This document shows positions 42,603 through 59,490 of a stretch of 64,000 bases of DNA, one piece after another. Where the stretch lies: positions 186,001 through 250,000 of the forward strand of contig MCFL01000011.1 of NCBI GenBank assembly GCA_002102555.1. Reading direction: 5' to 3'. The translations under genes and the position numbers were made by a program. Every line of letters starts with the position of its first letter. Position 1 is the first letter of the stretch. The notes below the pieces were generated by a model, which saw nothing but the letters and a program-made list of their open reading frames with translations, was not told the origin of the DNA and did not search any database. The stretch is from Catenaria anguillulae PL171. Taxonomy: Eukaryota > Blastocladiomycota > Blastocladiomycetes > Blastocladiales > Catenariaceae.

Positions 42603-43414
42603 ATGAACATTGCATACCTGCACGACGACGACGAGTCACTCCGCTACCTCCCCTTCAACTGGGTCCTCGTCGACAACCCAAACGACGGCGCTCTCGCAAT
42701 GAAGTATGGTTCTCTTGTTCTTCACATTGCTTTCCACTCAACTGACACCCCCACCAAGAAAAAAAAAAAAACAGCGCATCTACCCAGAAATCGACGCAGC
42801 CTATATACCGCAGTCGCCCGAATGGTTTGATCTCGTCAGCCGCTCAAGCGCCACTCGCATTCACGCCCACCCGTCAAACCTGACCTTGGGCCTGCTGCCA
42901 CGCGGCGACAGGTCGCTCGCAAGCAAGATTGCGCAACGGTGGGCCAGAGGGAACTTGAACGCAATTCCGGGGGCCCGAGCACCAAGCCGAAGACCGCGAC
43001 TCGCGCGATATGGTGCTGGCAAACCCCTGCCCCCTTGGCCAGAGTCTGGCGCTTGCCCAGTGGACAGACTTGTTTTCGCGGCTGCCGCCGGCAGTTGGAT
43101 CGCTGAGGTGGATGATCATGGCCGAGTTGCAGGATAACTTTGAGCTGATTCGCAAAAAGTACAAGCAGTGGGAACGCAGGGTGAGGCGGGCAGAGGACAG
43201 GCAGTACAAAGCAGCAGTAGATGTACCGTTGTCGCCTTCACCGATGATGACGAGGATGGCGATGACCAAGAGGCCAAAAGGAGCTCTGTGGAATGGAACT
43301 CAATGTAAGGATACCGGCGACAGGGAAGCCTTCTTGAATAATGGGCTTGATTATTGTATCTGTGCAGTCTCTCCTTCTGTACTTTACCTGCCTGTTGTTG
43401 TTTTCCTTTGGTAA
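42603..43414 (+). pseudogene. Frame-disrupted paralogue of the gene at 46925-49472
   Basis: The first exon (42603 to about 42702) encodes YLHDDDESLRYLPFNWVLVD, matching YIVHDDYDEPLRFLPFVWRL of the downstream gene. After an A-rich intron, IDAAYIPQSPEWFDLVSRSS and HPSNLTLGLLPRGD match VDMGFIIRTPEWGDLVSRST and HPANLPVGLLAAAD. The intron does not keep phase as read, and a further frame change is needed near 42965 to reach WTDLFSRLPPAVGSLRWMIM. A decayed gene is the likeliest explanation; assembly errors or odd splicing are alternatives. Confidence 0.5.
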
Positions 43415-43563
43415 CTCTGCGAGTAACCATGCGAGGAACCTGGGTTGCCGATCCAACTCTTCAATGGCACCTTGGCTCCATTTTGTTTTGCGGCGGAGCT
43501 TCAAAACACTCGCACCTCCCTCGCTGTCGATACAATGCAAGTCGAGCATGCTATGGACTAGAA

Positions 43564-46526
43564 ATGAATGAATCAGCAGCAACCAGCGCACCAAAGCTCT
43601 CTCCGGACCTCTTTGGCCTGTACAAGCAATACAAGCGGGATACGAGCTGCCTGGCAACCTGGCTTGTCAATACATCCCATTCGCTCGGATACTCCGCAGC
43701 ACTGCCCGATGATGCCGCTTCACCATCCAGCCCTCAACCTGCAAGCGCCAAAGCACCCCGGCTAAAAGGAAAGGCTCGAAAAGACGCCCAAAAGAACCGA
43801 CCTGAGCGTGCTCCATCATCGTCATCACCCCACTCATCATCGTCCACATGCAAGGACAAATCACACGGTTCCACGGACATTCCCACAACGTCCATCAACG
43901 GCAATCAATTCGTCAACTTTGCGCAATTCATTGCCAATACCGAGCCCGCCATCACTGTTCCCACCCGTGTGCTGGACTGGGCATGCCGTGCGATTCGCGG
44001 CCGCCAAGTGTGCGGCGATTGGTTTCGCGACCGCACAGGGTCCGAGTCAAGCGAGGATGACACGCTGGCCAAGAGCAACCGGGCGCACGATCATTTCACG
44101 GCCCTATTGGAGCAAGTGGTGGTGATTCTGGCGCCACGTGTTGCGTCGGCAAAGGCTGCGATGCGGTCGCCGCAGTCGACGCCATTGACGGGCGTTGAGC
44201 TGCTCGAAAGCCGATTTGCGGCATTGGACATGGACGCCCAACAGACCGCTCCTGGAGGTGATGCCATGAGCGAGGACGAAGGTGATGATTGGGACGTGGT
44301 TTATGGTTTGGTTCAAGAGACGCTCGCGAGCAAATCGCACGGCGCGGATAAGCGGGGCAAGGACAAGAGGGCACGGATACCAGTGAGCTTTGGGAATGGG
44401 CGTGTCAGGTACCGCGTGGAGGACGAGGAGGCCAAGGAATGGGACTTAATTCTCGAGCTCAGCAACCACCTCCACGACGCTCTTGAAATCGTCGCCTTCA
44501 TCAAGGAACACTGGGTGAAGTATTTCGATCAAAGTCACATGTCTCTCGAGGCCGCCAGCATTACCACTCTTGTTGGCCTCGACAGGCTTCGCGACTTGCA
44601 CAACAAAATGATGGAGCTGTTTCCTGCGTTGATGCCCCACCATCTCAAGTATGGGCGAATCGTCACTCTGTGCGTTCGGGTCAAATTGCACGGGTTTGAA
44701 CCAGAAACCGTTTCGCCTGCATATTTTACCAGCGAGGCCAGCAAGGAACAGAACGAGTCAAAGAAGTTTTCGTATCTGGACATGGTTGACGTGATTGAGC
44801 CGTTGCGTGCAGCGATTCACCGTGGACACGTTGAAAGGCCGCCACCAGTGACGCAGGCGCCATCATGTGCTGCCCCGTTCCCATACACGGATTCTTTGGA
44901 TGGGATCGTGGCAGCTTTTCGCACGGTCCTGACCCGTTTGTACCTCGATTACCGCGCATTGGAAGCGCAACCGGCGTTTTGTCATTTTGGGTACACACAT
45001 TTGCCAACCATACCTGTTATTCTCATCGATTTTTTCCTGTTGACTGTTGGTGATGATGTTGGTCCAGATACCTTACCTGTGTTCCGAATCACCTCATGGA
45101 CGCTTTCAAAACTCTCGAAACCCTTCCGCCCACGGATCCACTTCCTCTCAACACACTCATCACGTTGCTCGTCTACTTGATGATTTATGAGCAAAAGAAG
45201 CTCAAGGGCCAGCCCATTCAAGTCTCTCGAATGATCTATACCGATTTTTTCCATGCCCTCGCCCCGCATTTGCACGCTCTCCGCCAATACACCCAACATG
45301 CCGACGTACCGCGCACGAGCAAAATGTGGGATCGTGAGACGACCGACCTTCAAGCCTACATGTTCGAGTTCCTCTTCCTATGGCTTGCGCTCAGCGAAAA
45401 GGACGCCGTCCGGATCACCAATTGTTCGCCTTTGCTTTACCGGCAAATTTGGAACATGTTTCTATGCGACCCATGTATTGCCGGATTGCTCATCGCGCGC
45501 GCAAACGCAATCATGCGCCAAGCTTCCCTGCGGATTGCGGATTCGTGGCAAAGTGTGATTTATGCGGCGTATGTGTATCAGACGGGCAAGTTGGCTGGGT
45601 TGGATGGTGGGATTCCAGGCGCCGCTCAACATGGCGGTGGTGGCAGCGGCAGTAATGGTGGTGGTGGAGTCGGTGATCCGACGACCTCATGGTGGCCGCT
45701 CATGGATGACTTTATTCGATTAGCAGGGGCTGACCGCGTCTTTTTCGGCCGCGAGCCCACCTCAATGCGGGAGGCATGGACAAGTTTGAATTTGACATTT
45801 GGCGACTCGGGGACCGACTTTGTCTTGTGGCATCGCAACCGTGCGAACCATGGCGAGCCGCAAACGGTTTCTAGTAGCGGATCACATGGACGGCACCGCC
45901 GTCACGGCCTCCGACTCAACCCTGGCCAATCCAAGGTTCCGCAACCAGGCGCGTGCAAGGACGAGTTGCACAATGGAAAAGTGACTGTATGCAGATTGTT
46001 GAATGCCGAGCCCGGGATGTCCACTCCTCCCTTGCACGCAAGTCGCCTCATGCAACGTTTGATTACCAACGCGCCGTTGACCCAACAGGCGTTACACGAG
46101 CAGTGGCTGATTAATGGGCGCACTGTCGTGGATCGATTCAGAGCGGAGTACACCGAGGCCGTCCGCAAAGGGATTTCGGTCAACGTGTCTGTCTTGCAGT
46201 CGATCTCCTTTCTCCTCTTGCACCAGTATACTCCAATGATGGGGTTCAACCTGCTTCTCTTACATGTCCAATCGGTCCGCGTTCTCGCCAAGATGCGCGA
46301 AATGGTGTTGGATCAAGGCAGGTTGACCATGCTAGATGTGTCGTGCGACTGCTGTCGGCGGCAGGATGACCGGTTGCCGTCAATGGCATGGAATCTGATT
46401 CGCACGCTTGGCGGAGACGAGGTCACCAAGCCGATGTTGGGTCCCATTCGGATTGCACAAGAGAAGAAGGCAGCGGTGGAAATGCTGAAAGAGATCAAGG
46501 AGTTTGTCGAGACGGAGTTTGTGTGA
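43564..46526 (+). CDS. DUF6604-like fungal protein, 961 aa, two exons
   Basis: Exons 43564-44990 and 45068-46526 (donor GTACAC, acceptor GTCCAG) join in frame to 961 aa. The N-terminus LSPDLFGLYKQYKRDTSCLA with TWLVNTSHSLGY fits the DUF6604 pattern seen in many fungal proteins of unknown role. A Lys/Ser-rich linker follows, then a long helical region (LILELSNHLHDALEIVAFIK, LVGLDRLRDLHNKMMELFPA). The second exon has RETTDLQAYMFEFLFLWLAL and a Gly-rich loop encoded near 45632-45675. The C-terminus carries CDCCRRQDD. It lies between two paralogous broken genes. The domain call is from memory of the family's N-terminal signature. Confidence 0.65.
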
Positions 46527-46924
46527 GCTTTCCCGCTGTACTAGTCTGAATTTATGTAGCCAGTAAACCTTCCCATAGCTGTACTGGACAAGTCGTGAGT
46601 GGTGAGTCGGAAAAGGCGAGGCTGTCGGTCGCCATCGCGATCGTGAAGACAGATCGACGACCACTGACTGTCTCGCGGACGATAAATATCTTCGCTACTC
46701 CCATGAATGATCCAACTTACTCGCTTCGTCTTTTGTGTCCGCAACCCTGCCCTCAATGCAATTTAATTGGACAGCGGTCTGCATGCCTTGGTCTGCCCGC
46801 CGAATAGACCATTCACAGCGTCAGTTGCGCCGTCCGACATCGGCATTCCCATACCAACACCCGGCCGGTCCATCTCGCCGCTACCAGCTCTTTCCCTTCA
46901 ACTTCCACAGCCGCAACCACTGTG

Positions 46925-49472
46925 ATGGCCGACTTCGAACTGCCACGGCCTGTGATACGAGCTGCTGCAGCCCTGCTCGCGCCACTGTACGATCGCCAAG
47001 AGCAGCATCCGGACCCGTACATTGTCCACGACGATTATGACGAGCCCCTGCGCTTTCTCCCATTTGTGTGGCGGCTGATTGACGACTTTGGTGACCAGTC
47101 GCAACTGACAGACCCAAGTCGAGTACGTCATTTCATTGCCAGTACTGCTCTTGGAGCATTGTCTGTCCTGACGGTTTACCATCATGGTTCATTTCGTTGT
47201 ATCTTTCAGATCGTCCAACCCGACGTTGACATGGGCTTCATCATTCGCACGCCAGAATGGGGCGACCTCGTCAGCCGCTCCACACTTGAATCGATTGAAT
47301 CACATCCGGCCAATTTGCCCGTCGGATTGCTCGCGGCGGCCGATTATAACCTGATCCTCGAAATTGGCGAGCGGTGGGGTGACGGCGATTTGACCGATGT
47401 GGATTGGCGCCGAGTGTCGTTTGCCATTCCGAATCCGATTCCGGCTTGGCATCCCGGTGGTGATCGGGAGCATGAGTTGGCAGCGCGAAGCGGCGGTTGG
47501 GCGCGGGTGCCGTTTGGGTCTACGTGTCCGTTGTTCTACATCCTTATGACGTCCCTCTCGCCGGTCCTGCGGTTGGCTCACACCGCTACTTGCCCCTGTC
47601 ACAGTAACGGATCCGGAGAGCTTCTTGAACCTGACTGAGGTCTGTGTCTATCTTGATGCGGAACAGCAACAGCCGCGAGAAGTGATTTGGGGCAGGTTGT
47701 CACCATACCCTCGGTTCGTTGTCGCTTTTTCTTCATTTTCCTTTCTGCCTTCTTATGCACAGCCACTCACCTTGCTTGACTCCGTCTCCCGTTTCTTCGT
47801 GCACTTGCACCCATCCAGGCCTCCAAAAAAGATTGACAGTTCGATTCTTTTCTTTCTCAAATGCCGTTCTTTTCGCCGGCCGAAATTTGCTGCCGTTTTG
47901 CTCACCTAGATCACCTCACTTTGCCCACTTTCAGTGAAACTCATCCACCCGCTCGTACGCTCCCTGCAATGCGCCGACAACTACCTTGCCGATCTTCAAG
48001 ACCTTCGCATCCACCAATCCATTGCCGCTCACATGCGCAACGGCCAACTGCCCACGGTCGACCCACAATGGGTCAACGACATGCTTGCTCCCAACTCAAC
48101 GTTCTTGGCTTCATGGCACCAACAAATCGTCAACCGACTTCGATACTCGCTCGCCGGATTCCGCGAGGTTTACACCATGCTCATGGACGGCAAAAACAAG
48201 AAGAAGGCCAAGACGGCAAGGACGTGGGATCGGAAGCGGCAGCGCAAGGATTACGAGGCGGCCATCGCCAACGTGGATCAATCTATTCGTCAGACAGGGG
48301 CCAACCAAGGATTGCAGCAAGTGCTTTGGGCCCAGCGGCAAGACCTATTGGCTAGGATGGCCGCGCTCGAGCGTGAGTGGGCACAGGAGGATGCCGAGAT
48401 TCAAGCCCGTGAGGATTACGAAAAGCGCCGACATCTATTTGCCGGCCCCGGTGGTGTCATGACACGACCGCAGCTGTATCCATTGCGGATGGCCCAAAAA
48501 GCCGAAACACAGCATCAAGCACAGATGCGGAGGAGGAGAAACGAGCATGTGATGGCGCTCTTGGATGCTGCGTGGCAAGCACAACTCGCCGAGGAGCAAC
48601 AAGCGGCCATGCAACGTCGACTTGCTCAGCAGCAAGAGGAGGAGCAGCTTCGCCGGCAATGGGCCGCTGACGAGGAGCACCGGCGGTTGCTCGCACAGCA
48701 GGAAGCGGCTCGGCGCCATTACGAAGCTGAACAGCGGGAGGCAGCGCGGCAGCGCCAGCTCGATTTGCAGCAGCAAGAAGCAGCCCGGCAACGGCGACCC
48801 CTGTTGGAACAGCAAGAGGCGGCACAGCGGCGACGCCGTGAACTGGAGCAGCAGGAGGCGGAGAGGCGGCGGCTTGAATTGGAGCAACAGCAGGCGGAGC
48901 GACGGCACCGTGAATGGGAGCAGCAAGAAGCGGAGCGGCGCCGCCAAGCCGAAGCACTCCGCCAGCGGGAGGTTGCACGCCAACATCCTGATCAGCGCCA
49001 ACAACCGCAAAGTCTAGCTGCATTAACGACGGCCCATTCAACTCAACCGAGTATTCGCCTTCCGACCCCACCTGTCCTTCACCGTCCTGACCGCGACCGT
49101 GACGCTTACCGTGTCCGCGAATCATTCAAAGCCGCAGTCCAAGCCGAATTCCCGCTCGTGCTGCCACGGGCTCGCGCCCGTATTCCGCGCCTGCTCCCTG
49201 ATTCGCCCGCGACCCGCAACCGCACATCTTCTCCAACTCGATCCCCCTCTGCATCGGCGCCAAACCAATCACTCATTCACACGGATCCTGGCGCATGGTT
49301 GCGCGAATTGACGCGAGATGCCGATCGAGTGACGCGAATGGTCCGCTCTGCAACTGAGTTGGTTCAGAGTCGTGCACGGCTATGGCTGCGTGACGATGGA
49401 ACCAATAAGACGTGGCGAAAGCAGGTGGCTTGTCGGGAAATAGCCTCGGACGAGGAGGAAGAGGAAGAGTAG
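46925..49472 (+). CDS. Fast-evolving gene with Gln/Arg coiled coil; paralogue of 42603-43414, partly frame-disrupted
   Basis: Exon 1 (46925-47122) and exon 2 (from 47210) encode the region shared with the 42.6-kb copy (TPEWGDLVSRST). Beyond 47510 the protein-like sequence changes frame twice without good splice sites (HPYDVPLAGPAVGSHRYLPL in one frame, TDPESFLNLTEVCVYLDAEQ in another). The last exon, from about 47935, is clean: VKLIHPLVRSLQCADNYLAD, a basic region, and a long Q/E/R coiled coil of about 180 residues (repeating LEQQEAERRR-type units), then a disordered end with DEEEEEE. Either unrecognised introns exist or the middle is damaged. No known domain is seen. Confidence 0.45.
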
Positions 49473-50063
49473 GAATACTACGACGACTGAGATCAACGTT
49501 GTGTTACATTCCACTTTTATGTTCTCATTGATCTTGCTTGCAACGGCCATACTTTCTGCAATTTGGCATGAAACCGCACTTTTTGTGACACATCAAGCTC
49601 GGTCCTTGCTCGTACCATTTGCTCACGACAGCTTGTTCACTTGCCCGCCTTTTCACTTCAGAGCTACGTAGTTGTCCGCCGTCCCGACTCGTGCGGGTCT
49701 TCTTACCCATTCCCTTGAGTCAAGGCGAATCGTCCACAAGTAATAGTGGGTTTCAAAGTTGCTGGATCGGCTATTGGGTTCGGCATCGGATCGGCATGGA
49801 AAGAGCCAATGAAATTGAGTACCCCATTGGGACGGCATTGGCTGGTTCAGCGGATTAAATGCGGGGAGGATCGATTACTGCCCATGAGTCACAACGAAGG
49901 ATTATTCACTCAGGCATGGTTGTGGTGAGAACAGAAGGGGTAGAAACATGACAAGCACGTTGGTGGGATGCACCCGAATCCAAATAAACTCATGTGCACT
50001 GATACAAGACGACACAGCGGGACACAGAAGCAGAAAGTCACACAAAGAGCGTCAAGGAGCGCC
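49473..50063. other. Convergent intergenic region
   Basis: About 590 bases between a plus-strand and a minus-strand gene end. No gene, repeat or RNA was identified. Confidence 0.4.
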
Positions 50064-50999
50064 CTACTCTTCGGCGTCGCCATGGTCGTGCAACCCGGCA
50101 CCAGCCTCACTCTTCCACTCCAGGGCCTTGCGAAACTTGCCCTCAAGCTCCGTAATCTTATTGATCACTGCACCCTTGTTGCGCTCGAGGCCGAGATCGG
50201 CGAGGCGGTCCGGTGCTTGAGCTTGGCCTTGGCCGAGTCGATCAACACCTTGTGCCACGCAACCTGAGCTGCGTTCAGCGACTCTGGTGTACCTTGCGCA
50301 ATAACGTCCAGCACGTCTGCCTTGGTTGGAGCCTGAGAGCAGAACCCGCCACACGCCGTAGAAATGGTCATAAACGTCGGGTGTGAACATCTTGACCTTG
50401 GCATCATTCGGCAATTTCTCCAAAAGGCGTGGGACGATGGCGGACGGGACGATGGTGGCAGGGGCGTCGTACAAGTATACAACGGAGGACAATTCCTCAA
50501 GCTTGGCAGTGGCGGGGGAAGGGTTGTACGCGCCGAGCTTTGTCGACGCGCCGTTGGAGTTGGGGAGGGGGCGAGGGGTGTGCGATCGCGTTATCGCGGC
50601 CGCTTTCCATGTAGAACTCGACCACAAGGTGATCGAGGTCTGGGGTGCGTTTGCCATCGGCGTCGAATGTGCGCGGGATCGAGAAGTCGCAGGCGCAGCG
50701 GTCGGCATCGCCAGTAAGGTACTGGAACCGGGCGTTGTTGAGCTTTTCGGTCCTGCCCGCACCGGGCATGTCCGCGAGCAGGCAGGAAGCGAGGTAACGT
50801 TGGGCGTGAGCAGGGCAGGTCGGAGTTGGCACATCTTCGTCCATCCTGTCGTCATCATCAGACGGGGCAGTGATACGGAGGGGGGCGGAATGGCGGGCAG
50901 TATTGGAACCGGAAGCAGAGGCAGAAAGAGTGACAGTATCGATTTGGGCTTGATCGGGCGGGGGCGGACCACCCATTGTTTGGGTGCCAGGGTCGGCCA
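50064..50999 (-). pseudogene. Downstream copy of a tandem gene duplication, frameshifted
   Basis: From ATG 50999 the product starts MADPGTQTMGGPPPPD and has DEDVPTPTCPAHAQRYLASC, EKLNNARFQY and DFSIPRTFDADGKRTPDLDH, matching the copy to its right. Around 50585 the reading continues in another frame (TKLGAYNPSPATAKLEELSS, VVYLYDAPATIV), and near 50335 a further change is needed to read PTKADVLDVIAQGTPESLNA before the end KGAVINKITELEGKFRKALE. An undetected intron could explain one change. Function is unknown. Confidence 0.5.
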
Positions 51000-52144
51000 T
51001 AGTGAGAAATGGTCCGTTCGGCGAGATTTTTTGACGGGATACGTAAGTTGGGGCGCTGATTCGATTGCGCAGGGTTTCGTGGCGATAGTGTCACTTTTTG
51101 GCCATTAGTCCAACCTGGTGCATCGTACAAGTAAATAGCCGAGACCTGGGTGATCGCGGCAGCAGCAGGCGGGGTGTACATTTCGAGGATGGTGGTGACA
51201 CCCTCGGATCCATGCAGCGGGCGGGCATGTTGGACCGCGTCGTCACGGCCATCACACGTGTAAAACTCGATCACGATGCGTTCGAGATCCGGTTGGCGTA
51301 CCCCCTCAGCAAAAACCCGAGGGATGCTAAAGTTGCAAGCAGACTTTTCAAAAGCACCAGTATGGTACTGGAAGCGAGCGGTGTTAAGCTTTTCGGCGCA
51401 GGATGTACCGGGCATGTTGGCCAGGAGGCAAGAAGCAAAGAAACGTTGGATAGTGGCAGGGCGGGTCGGGGTCGGGATGTCTTCGTCCATGTTGTCGTCG
51501 GCCGGAGCGGCAAAGCGGAGGGCAGCGGGGCGTGGGGCGGCAGAGCGGGCAGGGGCAGTGACAAAATCGGGGGTGTTGGCCTGTTGATCAGGCGGGGGGC
51601 GAAGCGGATCACCCATTGTTTGGGTGGCGGACGGGTCGGTCATGGGCAAAAATCGTCCGTTTGACTTGATATTTTGACAGGATACGTAAGTTGGGGCGCT
51701 GAGTCCAGTGCGAAGGGTTTCGTAGCGATCTTGCCTCTTTCCAAACGAGCTTGGCATTTTGGGGGCGACGCGCGCAGTGTCACAGAACAAGTGGTCGACG
51801 AGCTGGTGGTGGGCAATCGTCATGCGGGGAATCGGCATGGTTGTAAAGGTGGACAAGAGCGATGCGACGGCAGCGACGGCAAGTACTTGTGCCGCCGCGC
51901 GATCCTCCGTGCCTGCCAGGCACTCGAGCCAGTGCACAGCGTCGTCGGTACATCTACGCCACGTCGGGCAAAGGGCAGCGCGGACACCCAAGTTGGCCAT
52001 GGTTCCAAAGGTCTTGCACTGGGTTGCAGTGAGCTGCGGGCTGTGCAGGCTGGTAGACGGGCAGACGAGCAGACGGACAGACAACTCGTGGGCTCGAGAG
52101 AAGGGCGGCGCAATCTGAAAATGAAAGTGGATGTTTGGCGTCAT
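50858..52144 (-). CDS. Hypothetical protein, upstream copy of the tandem duplication
   Basis: A single open frame of 428 aa from the ATG at 52144; an ATG at 52000 (MANLGVRAALCPTWRR) is an alternative start. The first part (HWLECLAGTEDRAAAQVLAV) is unique. From RYETLRTGLSAPTYVS onward it matches sequence upstream of and within the left copy: DEDIPTPTRPATIQRFFASC, EKLNTARFQY, NFSIPRVFAEGVRQPDLERI, AIYLYDAPG. After YLYDAPG the similarity ends at the duplication junction and the remaining residues run through the left copy's leader in another frame. No family is recognised. Confidence 0.45.
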   Translation of the reverse strand: MTPNIHFHFQIAPPFSRAHELSVRLLVCPSTSLHSPQLTATQCKTFGTMANLGVRAALCPTWRRCTDDAVHWLECLAGTEDRAAAQVLAVAAVASLLSTFTTMPIPRMTIAHHQLVDHLFCDTARVAPKMPSSFGKRQDRYETLRTGLSAPTYVSCQNIKSNGRFLPMTDPSATQTMGDPLRPPPDQQANTPDFVTAPARSAAPRPAALRFAAPADDNMDEDIPTPTRPATIQRFFASCLLANMPGTSCAEKLNTARFQYHTGAFEKSACNFSIPRVFAEGVRQPDLERIVIEFYTCDGRDDAVQHARPLHGSEGVTTILEMYTPPAAAAITQVSAIYLYDAPGWTNGQKVTLSPRNPAQSNQRPNLRIPSKNLAERTISHYGRPWHPNNGWSAPARSSPNRYCHSFCLCFRFQYCPPFRPPPYHCPV

Positions 52145-52477
52145 TGGTTCGTTAGCAGCTGTGGTCCAGCTTGGAAAACAAACAATCACGACGTTTGAAC
52201 GAACCGTGTGTCAATTCGAAGTTGAAGCGAGCGGTTGCCTCGAGAATTCGGGGCCGAGAATCTGGACGAGTAGAGGCCAGAGTAGAGGCCGAGAATGACA
52301 ACCGGGCGGCAGGTCGGCCATACATAGGTATCGCTTTTGGCCACACATCAACAAGCGATCGACAGACCACGGCAAGACGCACAAGACCTTTGACGCGGTC
52401 CTCCGATCCGACCAAGTGAGACGTTTGGGTTCTTCCCGGTATAAAACGAGCAAAAAACACGGAAAAAAACCGATTTT

Positions 52478-52550
52478 GGGGGTTATAGCTAATTGGTAGA
52501 GCAATCGACTGCAGATGGATAGGTCACCGGCTCAACTCCGGCTGGCCCCT
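52478..52550 (+). tRNA. Degenerate tRNA-Cys(GCA), probably a pseudogene
   Basis: The 73-base segment reads GGGGGTTATAGCTAATTGG..., very close to a normal tRNA-Cys, with the loop CTGCAGA giving anticodon GCA. The acceptor has mismatches at the fifth and seventh pairs, the anticodon stem has a G-G mismatch, and the T loop begins CTCAA in place of TTCAA. The B box is weakened, so transcription and folding are doubtful. Confidence 0.6.
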
Positions 52551-52767
52551 TGCACCTTTTGACTGGGTTTTCTTCATGTTTGTACGGGTGGTAAGTGGTA
52601 ACCTGTTACCGTTTTTCGTGCATTGATCTCTGTCAGATGAAGTGGACCTGTGCGGTTATCATTTGTCTATCGCTCGCACCTTTCCGCACGTCCCTGCAGT
52701 TCTTAACGCTTTCCTCGTGTAACAAACGGCGATTGGGCCATAACTGATGGCGGAACAGGGCTCTCAA

Positions 52768-52839
52768 GGGGCTTTAACTCAGTGGTAGAGTGCTCGCTTT
52801 GCATGCGAGAAGCCGCGGGTTCGAACCCCGCAAGCTCCA
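52768..52839 (+). tRNA. tRNA-Ala(UGC)
   Basis: The 72-base sequence forms a full cloverleaf: acceptor GGGGCTT/AAGCTCC with one G-T pair, D-arm AACTCAGTGGTAGAGT, anticodon stem CTCGC/GCGAG with loop TTTGCAT (anticodon TGC), and T-arm GCGGGTTCGAACCCCGC. The discriminator is A and CCA is not encoded, as in eukaryotes. No intron is present. Confidence 0.95.
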
Positions 52840-53175
52840 GAATGTACCGATGGTGTCGGTCTCTGTAATGTTACAACATCGGAACATGCACGGCCAGACT
52901 TTTTGCCTTCTTGAAAGCAAGACTTTATTTTCTCGTTGAACCTGAAACGCCATCTTGAGACAAGATCCGAAACACGCTGCAGGCTGTCTGAGACGCAAGC
53001 CAAGGCTTGCTCGACCTCGTGGACCGCGGCCGTGGATAAACTGTGAACAGCCCGCGGCCGGTTTTGGTGCCGGCCATGGGCGGCTGGCGACCCGCGCGCT
53101 TATGTGCATGTGTGCTCTCCCATCTCTTGTCCTCTCGCCCAACATGCACATGCCATCCGTCTGTAAACAACGACC

Positions 53176-54158
53176 ATGAAAGCAGCCCAATCGACATTCA
53201 TTCTCGTGCTTTGCGTTTTGGCATTGGCAGCGTCTGCTGCTGCGCAGCTGCTCGACCCACTTGACGGACAAGTGTTGAGCGCCGGTGAGACAGATTGCAT
53301 GAAAAAGTACCCGTCCATCCAGTGACGAGCTCGCACGGGCCAGCTTCTCACCATGCTGTCTGCTTGGTTCCATTCACAGACTCAACTGGCCCGCCTGCGG
53401 TGGATGGGATTACGACAAGCAACACCCAAGAGCGAACGAATCGGACCCGGACGCCAAAAAATACGAGGCCGAGGTGTGCACGCAAGACTGCCAGAACATG
53501 TTCAAGTCCTTGTCGGACGAGTACCTCAAGAAGATCTGCGGCCCCAACTACGAGTTCCCGCGCAACCGCCGCCAACGGCTGCCAGTCGTTGCCGCGAATG
53601 GGGTGAGCAAGTGTCAAAAGGACGAGGCAGGCATCTTTTGCTTCCAGCTGTACGAAAATGTCTCGAAAAAGTTCAACTTTAACGCTTCCGCTCTGGCCGA
53701 CGAGCTGCAAAAAGCCAACCCATCGTCAATCATTGTGCGCGGGGATGAGGATTGGAAAAAGGTTGAGGCCGTGGTGGTCCCATGGTCAAAATACCCAAAG
53801 GACTATGCTTGGTGTGTGTCTCCTTTTCGATTATTGACCTGCGGTTTCTGTGATGTTTACATACTCACTTGCTACTTGTGTGAATTCACGCAGCTCAAAA
53901 TGCGCTCAAGACGACATTGACCGCCTCACCAAAATCAAGGCATTCCACAAGGGCGGTTACCATGATCCGCACACGGACATTTCTCCCAAGGGTCTTGCTG
54001 AACGCACTGCCATGTGTGCCGGCTGGGTGGCTCCCAAGACGGCCGCCACGACTGCCGCTGCAGGAACTAACCCGTCGTCGGCAACTCGCCAGGCATCTTC
54101 CGCCACTCTTGTTTCCTCGTTGATGATGGCGATGGTGCTCCCATTTTTGTCTCTCTAA
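53176..54158 (+). CDS. Secreted, probably GPI-anchored Cys-rich protein, three exons
   Basis: Exons 53176-53321, 53380-53811 and 53894-54158 join to 843 nt (280 aa). The signal peptide is TFILVLCVLALAASAAAQ. The mature part has spaced cysteines (ETDCMKKY, LNWPACGGWDYDKQHP, EVCTQDCQNMFKSLSDEYLK, KICGPNYEF, SKCQKDEAGIFCFQLYENVS). The end (SSATRQASSATLVSSLMMAM then VLPFLSL) is Ser/Thr-rich followed by a hydrophobic tail, as in GPI-anchored proteins. The Cys pattern recalls fungal secreted proteins with paired CxxxC motifs, but no named family is certain. It likely acts at the cell surface. Confidence 0.75.
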
Positions 54159-54315
54159 AACATTTCTCGACCTCGGTTGAGCTTACAAGGCAGAAAATCA
54201 TGAAGGACCATGACAAGTGTTCAGTAAAGATTTCCAAATGTATCGACATTTCTTAATTGACGCACTCAAGTCAGCCGCAACAAAGTGAATGCGCCGAAAG
54301 CACCGAAAAGCAAAA

Positions 54316-59490
<5,175 letters not shown>

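Noticed and set aside
48600-48990. Apparent tandem repeat array
   Set aside because: The repetition comes from CAG/GAG codons of a Gln/Glu/Arg coiled coil in one reading frame, so it is a protein feature and not a satellite or CRISPR array.
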